Part shown: piece after piece, positions 50,193-60,970 of the stretch | Position numbering within the stretch: position 1 is the stretch's first letter | Layout: every line of letters starts with the position of its first letter | Position numbers and translations under genes: made by a program | DNA from: Utricularia gibba | Taxonomy: Eukaryota; Streptophyta; Magnoliopsida; Lamiales; Lentibulariaceae | Reading direction: 5' to 3' | Assembly (NCBI GenBank): GCA_002189035.1 | Contig: CM007989.1 | Location: 3,348,001-3,412,000, forward strand | DNA: 64,000 nt | Notes under the pieces: model-generated | Told to the model about the DNA's origin: nothing | What the model saw: only the letters and a program-made list of their open reading frames with translations | The model's database searches: none

Positions 50193-51858
50193 ATTTTATT
50201 AATTTATTATTTTTTAGCAATTAGATCATGATCGACCATGGCGTAGAAGGCGGGGGCCGGGGCTCATCGGTACTCCGCGTGGCGCCCCCATGGCTCAAAT
50301 CTAACCCCTTCTTTTAACCTTATTTACTCATGCTTAAAAAATTACGATTGAATTGTTTTAAATCATAAATTATTTCACATGTAGATTGAATTATCCACCA
50401 TAAAATCGTAATTAATTTTTTTTAAAATTACGAATTTAATAAATTGTACGATCACACATAAAACTTAAATATACAAAAAATATGAATCATATTAATATTT
50501 ATTTACGAGGTAGTATTGTTTGTTGTAATAGTTTTGTTATATAAAAAATTCATCATTTTCACTCATAATAACTCTACTCAAAATTCATTTGTATTTTTCC
50601 TAAAAAAGAACATTAATATCTATTTTTTATTATTGGAAATTTTAGCAATTGGTATTTTTAATTTGTTGTTTTCTAAAACTGCATTTAATATTCAATTTTA
50701 GATTCGGAATTGGAGATGGTCGTGGTGTGGTGCTCCCCATGACCGAAATCTCTTGTATTGTGTCATATGTGAGTGTGTACCTTGTACTAAAAAAATCAAT
50801 ATTTAATCGAAATAATTGTATTTAAATATTATATATTTGAATAAAGGAAGGCACCCCCACACCCGCTGTCAACTAGGGATGACTACAAAACCTCACATAA
50901 TTCGATCCAACGGCTTCTGAGACACACAGAGATTTGCGGGGTTTGCAACACGCTACTACCGTCAGTTGAGACGAAGGTGAGCTTGCTGCCAGTGTTGTGG
51001 CATGCAATAAAAAAGAAGAAAGTAACAAAGGGAAATGGAGAATAGTCAATACCGCAAATAGGTAGTTTGTCGTAACTATTACAACAAATGATCTCACATT
51101 GGAATTTTAAAATGAAATAATCATATATATAACAAATTATGAGTTACTAATATTTTATTATATAATTGAACTTCATGTGTAAGTTTAATCCCATTGAAAT
51201 CTTAAATTTTAATATAGTATCAGAACATTTTCTTTACACCACAATTTGAATAGTCGAGATGAATTTCGTATTAATTCGAATTGAGGTTAAAAAAAGAATT
51301 ACATTGTATTTAGATGATAAAAATTAAATCAATATATGATTTAAGCATTAACTACAATCACAAATGATTATTTGACCGAACCACCATTCCCGTTCGTTTG
51401 CTTTATTGTTTGGAATGAAATTAGTTCTTGAAATTCACTGTACTTGCTGATGAATGGTTGTGGTTGGTTGATTTTGAATTTGGGGTGGGTTTAATGGACG
51501 GGAGAAGGAGCTGGGACTGGGGGTGGTAATTTGAATCTTGATGTCGTTCTCACTAAAGGGTTTTGACCGGGGGATCCCCATCCCATCCCATCGCCTGAAA
51601 TTACGTGGGATGGGGAGAGGAAAAAGGTGTCGTTTTCTGGATTAATGCGGAGTGGGGTGAGGACAAGGCGGGGGTTGGAGGGCGGGCGCATGTGGGGTCA
51701 TCGGGAATGGGAGGGTGCTCTCAGACAACGGCCCCCGGCGACCTGATTTGAGGGAGTGCCGGGGCGAGGCAAAGGAGAGGAAGGGAGGAAGGAAGGACCA
51801 GCCCCCGCGTGCGTCAGCCGATGGATGGATGGACCACCGGAAGAGACGACTGGGGATA

Positions 51859-51898
51859 ACACACACACACAACCTCTCCCTCCCTCCCTCCCTCCTCA
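51859..51898. repeat. (AC)n followed by (CCCT)n microsatellite
   Basis: About six AC units run into CCTCT and about four CCCT units. It is a plain microsatellite with no coding role. Confidence 0.75.
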
Positions 51899-54826
51899 CC
51901 CTCCACTGATTGGATGGCGCTAACTCCGATGACGAGACAGGTAAAACTCGCTGCTCCTGCTCCTGTGTGGTTTGGTTTTCGAACGTCCATCATGTGATCG
52001 CCTTCGCGCCGCTGACAACGCGACCCACACTTGCGCAGTGTCCGATTAACGCCACGCGGCGCCCCAATACATCGGGATTCTCAACCCGCCATTATTACCA
52101 TCATCTTCCTCCTCTCTTACCGCACAATTCATTCATTCCCTGCTTAAACACAACTGATCATTGTCTCCCTTTTCATACAATATACATTAATTTTAACGTC
52201 ACAAATAACAATGAAAAAAATAGACCATTCAATCAGAAAGGCGCAAAATGATGGTCGAACTTAAAGATTGCGGCAGGGGTCGTTCTTGAATACTGTGACC
52301 CGCTCCCAAGTCGTCAATTATTGTTAGCTTATTTTATTTATTTTTATTAGTGCCACGATATAACAGCACCCTGAAGTAAGTAAATTGCCGGGGTAGAACC
52401 AATGGAGTGTCATTTTCCATGCCATGTAATGTAACTAAGTCTAAGGGTTTCTTTAGTTTCTGCGAGAATTGTAACCGGCGAATGCGCTGTCCGATCATTC
52501 GCCTTTAGCGTTTGCCTGCGATCGTTGAATGCTGAGATGATTTGCAGCAGCGCTCTTGATCGTGTAAGGGTTTGACCGAGTGTTTGTTGGTGGATTGGAG
52601 AAGAAAAGACAAGAAACAAACGGGTGTTGGTTGGGGGAATAAGATTCCCATTGTCGTGCCCATCTCCATGCTCCAAACTGGACCACCAGAAACCCTACGA
52701 TTGAGCAATCAGAGCCATCTGACCACCACACATCAGATCGATCTTGACATCCACTGCTTCACACTTCATTTCAATCGCTTACACCTTTTCTTCTCCTTAT
52801 CATCAATTAATATCAAAGCCCAACTTGAAAATCCTCCTCCCTTACACAGCTTTATGTTGAAATTGAGGTACCACGAGCAGGCATCAACATCAAGTAAATA
52901 AGTAAAATAAATTATATTTAAAAAGATTAAATCCAATCAATTAATATTGATATATAATTTTTTACATACTTTACTATTTCATTTCATTTTTCAATATGAG
53001 ATTATTTGTTGTAATATCTATTCTCAAGTTGAATTGATTTTCAATTCAATTAATACTTATTTTTTTATATGATTGTAGTTATTGTTCATGTTATATGTCA
53101 ATTAAATTAATTGAACATGTCATCTATTTTATTTATATACTTGAATTTCACGTGTGTTAGTTCGATTACTGAATCTTAAATTTCAACACTTTCTTCAACA
53201 TCCCTTTAGTGGTATCGTTCTGGTCATGAATCACATGCTTAGCTGCTGCCACGTCCTGCCGTCGGTGAACTCCAAGAAAGGGCATTCAGCTTCTCTGTAC
53301 ATACCCTCCTCTAGAACATGAGCAGAAGTCAACCCATTTGGATTATTCCAAGTCAAAGAAGCCTCGAGATAAAAATAACGATTAGGAGAACCCCGAGGGA
53401 ACGTACCTATTGGATCCGTTGCCCCAAGTCCCAACCTTCGTCCTTTTTTTTTTTCAAATACGGAATTCTTTTCTATTGCATAACATTAATTTGTCTTAAA
53501 CCCACATGGAAGCATCTTTACACATTTGATTGTTTTATAGTTTTGGAATGTCATGTTTCCAAGTATGTCTAGTGGACTTTATATAATAATAACGTATGCT
53601 CCCATCACCCCAACCTCACTAAAGTCCTCTGAATGGGTGCCCCGATAGGTGAATTAACAGCATGTGCGACAATAAACATTTCTAAATAAATGCGAAGCAA
53701 CGAGGCGTACATTCGTTGGTATTCCTCCGGTGCGTGTGTATGGCCTACGCTGAATGCTCGTCCCGGTCCGACCGAATCCTAGTTCCGGTGAGAATTCGAC
53801 CGAGATCGCGTATGTTTAAATGATGTGGTTAGAGCATTCAGACCGGTTAGGACAATAATGCACGCCGGTCGCTATGTTTTTGTCTCATGCACCTGTCTAC
53901 ATACAAGCCATTAAAGGTTCGTCGCACTGCTCAATTATTGAGCTCCCAGTTCACATCTCCGTTGTGGTCGTGTTTCATGATACCAAGTCTGGTTGCCGGT
54001 TGGTGTCCGATCTTCCTGATCCCGAAAACATACAAAACCGTGTATTATGCGATGGAAACTGTTTGGGTGAAAAAGGGATTACCAAATGATTAAGAACAAC
54101 TCGGATGGCCGTACTGGCATCTACTTTATAATGTGTTCATTGTTTTCCTTTTGTCTTTTTCAGTTTTCGAATTAATGTTTTCTTTTTCAAAAAATTTTGT
54201 AGATGGGTTATGATGAAAGAAGAGAGTTAGTACGAAATTAATACCATTGGGCTAGTCTAGTACGATGCCCATTTCAGTAGTGGGCCGGTTTATGGGTCGA
54301 GGTGTTACGGCCCAATTGACGAACTTGGACTGAGAACTAGAAGTTTGGATTGGTGAAGAAATATGTAATGTCACGAATCTAGTAATGAAATATCATATTA
54401 GTTATGAACATGGAAAAGGACATGATTAACTAAAGAAACTCTCGTAATCTTGATGAATCCTTTTTCTTGAAGGGATAAAATGTGAAATCGTGAGAATTGG
54501 ATGTACGAAAATGACAATATTGTAACAAGAGAATATAATTAATTACATAATTTAGATTTGCTCAAGTTTTACGATTTTTTTTTCTTTTTCGGTTACCATC
54601 CTATTTCTTAGATTTGGGGATTCAGGAAGAGATTTTTTATCATTATTTTGGAAGAAAGCAGGCAAAGAAAAGTCTATAAAAATCACATGAACATCCCCAC
54701 ACATGTATGAAATATGACAAGGCCAAAAACGGAGGGTTAAATAGTAATTAGACTGTGATCTGAGCTACACATCCGGTGTGAAAAATGGGGCTGCCTACAA
54801 CATGGACCAAGGTTAGTTCCGTCACT

Positions 54827-56310
54827 TCACCTCGGAGCTGGTGGCAATTCGTCATTTCTGCATGGCACTACACTCGCCGGAGAATGACGATTGAGAAGCT
54901 CGCGCGCCAGTTCCTGAAGATCTCCGCCTCCTCCGCCGCCTCCGCCAGTTCCGGCCATAACCAGCTGTGCCTCCGTGGGGAGCCTGTTCCAGAACTGGCG
55001 GGGGTCTAATGTCTGCCTCATGTACAGATTGTTAGGAGTGTTGATGACGGGTTCGAACATGGCTGATAAGTCGCAAGCCGGCAAATCGGAGAGCGACGGC
55101 GCCGGAGGAGGGAACATCACCGGTTGTGGAACAGGCGGCGGAGATGGAATCTCCAAAGTTGCGAGATGGGCTTGCAAGTAGGAGAGCTCTGCTTGAAGGT
55201 TCATCACCTTTAACATGAAAACAAGAGTCCATAATCAAGACACGGATCCTCGACATCCTCGTATCGTGTAATGAACCACAAAAACTATAAAAGAAACACT
55301 GTAAAAATGGCATTCTGGGCATTGGAAGTAGGTGATTAGAAGTTTAAAACTGAGTTGATCTATTGCAAAATCATAGAGAAATGGAGACCAAATCGGGCCT
55401 GGTTTCAAAAAACGAAGTCAAATTTGAATTGGTGTGAATGAATTGGAAAGTAATAAGACAATGAGGAAAAGTGTAAGAGCGACAAAATCCTGGAAAAGCG
55501 AGAAGAATTTTTCACAATTAATTGTAAGAAAAAGGAAGATGTTGAAGAAGGTGGACACGTCATCATTAATCAGTCAGAAATCAGGTTTCTTGATTTCAGG
55601 GATGAAAAAGAACTCTTCCTCCAACCAAATCCCCACTCATCATTTTCTTCAAAATCAGAATCGGGAAATTTTAGAAATCTCGAGAGGATTCTCAAGTGAA
55701 AAAAAATGGTGAATTCCAGGCTTTAAATTAGGGTTTTATAATGGAAAAATAGGAATTTGGAGATTTGGGATTGTTCATTACATACCCACTTCGAAAAGAC
55801 AGATCTTTGAGGATTTGGACAACGAAAGTAAGCAATCAAGTTTATGGTACCGATTACTGACACGAGAAATTCAGTGTAATATCACATTGAAAAATGAAAG
55901 CTTTTTATGTTTTGTTTTCTGTCAAGTGCAGTAGCTCAGATCCACGTACTTTTTTCACTTACCTGTTGTTGAAGAGCAAAAATATGAGCAACGCAGCCGT
56001 AGACGGGATCCCGGAGGCGGGCCTGTGCCTCGTAGCAAATCGTGACGACGGCGTCGAGGCGTTTGTTGACCGGAATGTGGAGGAGGAGTTTCGACACGTT
56101 GCTAGCTCCAAACACCTTATGCACGGCGGCGAAATGGGCCGCGCCTTGCTCGGAATCGAAATACGGAGCGAATATGCAACCGGTGACACATTTTCTCCTT
56201 AGGAATTTGCATGCCCCGCATGGCCCCCCGCTCGACCCTCCACCGATCGCACTGCCACCTCCGCTACTTCCTCCACCGGAGCTTCCCCCGGCGACGGTAG
56301 AGGCGCTCAT
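54827..56310 (-). CDS. LBD18: LOB-domain transcription factor LBD18-like
   Basis: Class I lateral-organ-boundaries DNA-binding protein; LBD18 acts in auxin-driven lateral root formation and tracheary differentiation. Two exons (56310-55963, 55207-54827) give 242 aa. A Gly/Ser-rich leader ([14 protein letters not shown]) precedes the C block ([17 protein letters not shown]2CX6CX3C), the GAS block ([17 protein letters not shown]) and the leucine-zipper-like coil [15 protein letters not shown]. The single intron falls after LQQQ, as in the family. A Gly run (GGGGGGGGD) precedes the C-terminal [12 protein letters not shown] block, which is typical of LBD18/LBD30. It faces LBD19-like head to head. 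Confidence 0.93.
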
Positions 56311-58777
56311 CGTCTACCCGATTCAGCTACGAATCTGGTCAAGATGATTTCATGATGAGGTTTTTGTCCGAAAGGGTTCTTAGAAGGGAAAGCGGGAATG
56401 GAGAATGGAGATAAATAAAAGCAGGGCTCTTTCCACACATAAAAATATTATTAATACATTGCCACTTTAATAGATATTCCAAAAAATAACTGAATAGATT
56501 AGCTCTCTTTATGCCATAACATCTCCAATTTAATACTTAATAAAACACATATATTAAGAAACCATATGATTTTAACATAGAATTAAATTAAACATTGAAC
56601 TCAAAATAAAGGCATATCGTCCACCATTACGTGAAATTTAATGTAATAAATGTCACAAAAGCAGCAATAAGTAACATTGTTGTTAAATGGAAATGAACAG
56701 TTTTCGAACATTTTCCTCCTCCGCGTTCGACCGGAAGGGCAGGATGAAGAAGACGTGGGGTGGAACCATATGAAGCAGAGAAGTGAGTCGTGACATCAAA
56801 TGGGGTGGGGATTACTTCTCTCTCTGTGCTTGTAAAAGTTGGGCAAGCTTTTTATTTCGTTGTTTTGTGGCTTGAAGCTAGGGTTTGGTGGTTGTTTTTG
56901 TTCGTGGGTGGTCGGTTTTTTCTTTTCTTTTCTGTTTTTTTTTAACAGTAGAGATGAACGCTTTGAAGCCACGCGATGAAGCAGACTCTCCACTTAGCTG
57001 CTTGCGTGAAGCAAACATGGAATAAACCACCTGCCCATTTTCTTATCTCGTGATTTCCCCTTGACACAAAACTCGTGTCCGAGTATGCGACACTCTACTT
57101 TTAGTTGGTGTGTCCGATCCCATAGCATACCGACACGTATTGGTACTTGATTCGAGTATTGTGTTTCGTTGTTGTGTTCTCTTAAACAGCCTACTCTTTA
57201 GGGTGCCTGATTCCTGCTTAAACCCCAAAAAAAAAGATATTTTCTTATCTCATTTTGTTTGTTATGTTTGTTTTAATTCCTCTTCATCGTCATTATTAGA
57301 AAAAAGATAGCAATCCAGAGGTGTCTGCGTGCGTCGTCTGCCACAAAAGGATTGCTTCTTGATCCCCTTGCTAAACACGGGGTTAGCTTTTTATCAGGCG
57401 ACATGCAGTAGAATGCATAAGCTATGGTCTCAGAAACCAGTTTCAAACAGGAGCTCGCTAGATATCGTATCCTCCCTCCCGACCACGCGTTGAATTCAAA
57501 GCAGGGCACAGGAGAGCATGTAGGTGTCAGTAGAAGAAACCGGGATTGAAGCTTCCCATTGTGTATTTATTTCATTGTGTTTTAAATTAATTAAACTAAT
57601 ACCAGGGAATTAATGGCGGTCAAGGGACTGAAGAAGACAGTCAAAGAGATGGGCGGTTCACCTTACTGCATTCAATGAGCGCTGTAATTACTTGTTGTTT
57701 TTTGTTGATATCCCACCACGTGTCGCACCGGACGATGGCGTCACTTTTGACCGGGGTTTAATTGTGATCTCGTTATTCATGTCTAATTCCGATGATTTGC
57801 TTCAGCGTACGCCCCCGGCGCTGAACAAACCCCATTCCATCAGGCATAATTGTCTGGTCTTAAAGTTCGAAACTTGAAACCACGACAGATTATTACACAG
57901 TATTTGAATCAAAATCCCGGAAAATTACATCTTCCGGGGAGCCAAACCAACATTGCTCCTGCGGCTCCGCGCCGCCCGCTGCCCTGTCGCAGCCATTCTG
58001 TGGGCAGGATGCAACGGCTGAGGTGCGTGTGGTCAGGATACAACCCCCCAAATCAGCCTAACTCGAGCCCACAACCGATTGAATTGGACATTGATTTGGC
58101 ACTACAAGGCCCATGATCTTACAACCACGTCCCTTGTCTCTCGCAATGTTCACCAACATGGGAAATGTCTTTACACATTAACTAATTTCCCTACTACTTT
58201 TCTTGTCCTAAAAATGTGAATGCAATTATGCGGTTAGGTGAAATAAAAAGGGGTTTTGAGAAAGAAAGATTACAAAGGGTAGCGTATGGTGGGAGTGACT
58301 GATGGAAGTGACAAGAGGGACGAATTGAAATGAAATGAAATGAAATGTTCGCCCCACGTGGGGAACTACTGTAGTATCTCTGTGAAATAGTAGGATTTAT
58401 ACATTTTTTTTGACATTATTACACTACATGAACTGCTGGAGGAAGCAATGATCGGTGCGTATTACACAACATCAACTACGGTAGGGGTCTTCTAGAATTT
58501 TCTTGTCGGTAAAATCTCATTGTCTTTTGGGATTCATGTGGAGAACTTTATTTTGTCTTATTGTTGGTGTGGTGGTTTTTTTTTTAATTTATGGGTATAA
58601 TAAATATTAATAATGTGGATTAAATAGGGTGTGATCTGAAATTAGTGAAGGGTGAATTGATGTGGGTCATGTCACAAGTCAAGAGTAAGCAGTACTAAAA
58701 TGGCAGCAGCCTAAACGCCACTCGTTGAAATACGGTAAATCGGCAACTTTTTTTTTTTCTCTTGACCGTGTAAAACG
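56311..58777. promoter_or_regulatory. Bidirectional promoter region of the LBD18-like/LBD19-like pair
   Basis: A 2.5-kb spacer separates two divergent paralogues. It holds one AuxRE core TGTCTC (58135-58140), one TGTCGG (58504-58509) and a short TGAAA pentanucleotide repeat (about 58326-58347). No gene is seen in it. The two auxin-type hexamers are not more than expected by chance for this length. Confidence 0.5.
58326..58347. repeat. (TGAAA)n pentanucleotide repeat
   Basis: About four perfect TGAAA units lie roughly 430 bp upstream of the LBD19-like ATG. Confidence 0.7.
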
Positions 58778-59985
58778 ATGAACGGAGAGGCACAAGAATC
58801 CGGCGGGGGGTGAGAGGGCCGTGCGGCGCCTGCAAGTTTCTGCGGCGGAAGTGCGTCCGGAGTTGCATTTTCGCGCCTTATTTTGACTCCGAGCAGGGGG
58901 CGGCCAACTTCGCGGCGGTGCACAAGGTGTTCGGGGCTAGCAACGCCTCCAAGTTGCTCCTACGTATCCCGCCCCACCGCCGCCTCGACGCCGTCGTCAC
59001 CCTTTGCTACGAAGCGCTGGCTAGGGCTCGTGACCCCGTCTATGGCTGCGTTGCTCATATTTTCACGCTCCAGCAACAGGTACTGTGCTACGCGTATACC
59101 ACAAACTTCTCACATGAAATCACTTAGATCAAGAGAGAAAAAATGCACTCCACTCCCCTTCAAACTCAAATTACCTTCACCCTCTCTGATACAATCCCAC
59201 AACAGTTCTCTGAAATAGGGTTTCTTTTTCAAACCTAAGGTGAGGTAGCAGTGTTATTGAGAAACTTTGAAGAAAAAACTAATCAACCCAAATGGCTTCC
59301 AGGATGCTTCTTCTGGGAAGATGTAAAGTATCCAATTATGGGTGGCTCTCCAAGTTTTGTATTGAATCTCAGGAGAGTGATTTTGTAAAATTTTGGTCCA
59401 TTTGGAAGTCAGAAATGGTAGTGTCTTATAGTAGGTGTGTAAGAAATTCCCATTAGGTCTTGTTTTCAGTTTATCAGATTCCTACTTTTTATTTGCCTTT
59501 AATTTATAATAAAAAATGATGAAATTTTTTATTGGAATAAAAAATCATGTAATGATTTGGACTAGACTGTCTGTATGAATCCTTTTACTGGGACGCATTT
59601 TTACCAGTTGCGTGACACGCAATTGATTTATTACTTCCAAGTCACGTGGTGATGAACGCAAGGAACTTACAGTGAATTTTGTGGAATGCCGAATCTGAGA
59701 GCTGGTGTGCTGGTGCAGGTGATCAATTTGCAGGCTGAATTGGCGCACACGCAGGCAAGAATATCGACCATGCAGCTTGCGCGGCACCCGCCGACGATGT
59801 CTTCATCGGGGTTCATCTCCGATCAGACTGCGGTGTATGAAGTGACGTCGCCGGAAGCCTTGACTTTCTGCAACAATTCCGTCGATCAGGACGCGGACGT
59901 GGGGGGCGACTTACAGTGCTTTGCTAGGGAATATGTGTCCAGGTACTTCCCCGGAGTTAAATTCCTGTCTCCGCCTTCGCAGTGA
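58778..59985 (+). CDS. LBD19: LOB-domain transcription factor LBD19-like, frame broken near the start
   Basis: Class I LBD protein. Exons are 58778-59079 and 59719-59985. The conserved part begins [17 protein letters not shown] (C block) and continues through [35 protein letters not shown] and the coil [15 protein letters not shown]. It ends [18 protein letters not shown], the LBD19-type tail. ATG 58778 starts [11 protein letters not shown] and then hits TGA at the six-base G run 58805-58810. One more G joins it directly to VRGPCGAC and gives 189 aa. Otherwise no ATG precedes the C block. It is divergent from LBD18-like, with the same intron position. Confidence 0.87.
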
Positions 59986-60970
59986 AAACTGTAATTTCCG
60001 TCGACTACACTCCGGCGTGTGGTTGTTGCGCTGCAAATTGTGATCGCTGTAGGGTTTAGTTAATGGGCGTAGGGCTTGATGATTAGTGAGCCCAAAATGA
60101 GGTTTGCAGCCCGTTTCACTTTTGTGGGCCTTTCTATTTATGATCTATAAGCCCAATAAAAATGTGGGCTTTGGCGTTCCGTTTGATTCAAAAAATGAAG
60201 TATTCAGACCTCCTTTATCTCGTTTGAGCCTATGCAACCTTATCGTATGGAGGCCCAATTCGTATTGGGCTTGAACGTTGAAAAGCAGATGACCATGGGG
60301 ATTCGATGACCGTACAGGATCGCAGAAACATTCTTCTCCGGCGGCGAGACGATGCGGTGGTAGACTCTGCATAAAAAACACAACAGAATGAAAACACTGG
60401 ATGGGTGATGTGATCAGGACATGGCGGTCTGAATTGGGCAATCCGTCGTCCACACACCTCTATCCTCGAAGCAGTAGCCGATGTGGGACAGGACAAAAAG
60501 CGATCGGATAAAAGGCTAGGCATTCAACAGCCGCACACATACCAACGACCACAAACCAGTAGCTGATCCAAAAATGGATAAAACTGGTCCTACTTGCACT
60601 TTTCCAAGATGGCCAACAACCATTCAAGTTTTGAGCTAAGTTAGGCAGTGAAGCAGTCGCAGTGGTAAAAATTCCTAATGAGCTACTGGGAGGTTGAGCT
60701 GAGTTGCAAGCAAGATCAAAAATTAAGGAGATAGTTCAAGTGTACAACTTCTGAAAGACAAACATCTTGGCTGATACCTCACTGTCTCACACTGAGAGGA
60801 TCAAATGCTGCTAACTGAATTCAATAGGAAACACAGAACAAGAAATAAGGTTACGGCAGTTGTTTATTGGGAATACTCAGCTGATTTGCAGGGATGATGG
60901 CAGCCTGTCCAGTCCGTCTTGCCTTCGTGCTTGCAGTGTTTTTACAGAAACCAAAGCCGGATGATGAAGT
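59986..60970. other. Convergent 3' region between LBD19-like and transketolase
   Basis: Holds both 3' UTRs. Minus-strand open frames at 60145-60523 have no family resemblance. Nothing else is seen. Confidence 0.5.

Larger units (their letters stand above)
49896..54826. other. Long gene-poor spacer between the AHL and LBD18-like genes
   Basis: About 4.9 kb without a recognisable gene. 50.3-50.7, 51.1-51.4 and 52.9-53.2 kb are very AT-rich. 51.5-52.1 kb is GC-rich with microsatellites. A 34-bp tandem duplication lies close upstream of AHL. Open frames here are short and unlike any family. Confidence 0.5.

Noticed and set aside
51642-51909. Overlapping open frames in the GC-rich part of the AHL-LBD spacer
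   Set aside because: They arise from microsatellite and GC-rich low-complexity sequence.
56311-58777. AuxRE hexamers as evidence of auxin control of the LBD pair
   Set aside because: One TGTCTC and one TGTCGG in 2.5 kb are within chance expectation.
60145-60523. Minus-strand open frames between LBD19-like and transketolase
   Set aside because: No resemblance to any family; the region is expected 3' UTR and spacer.
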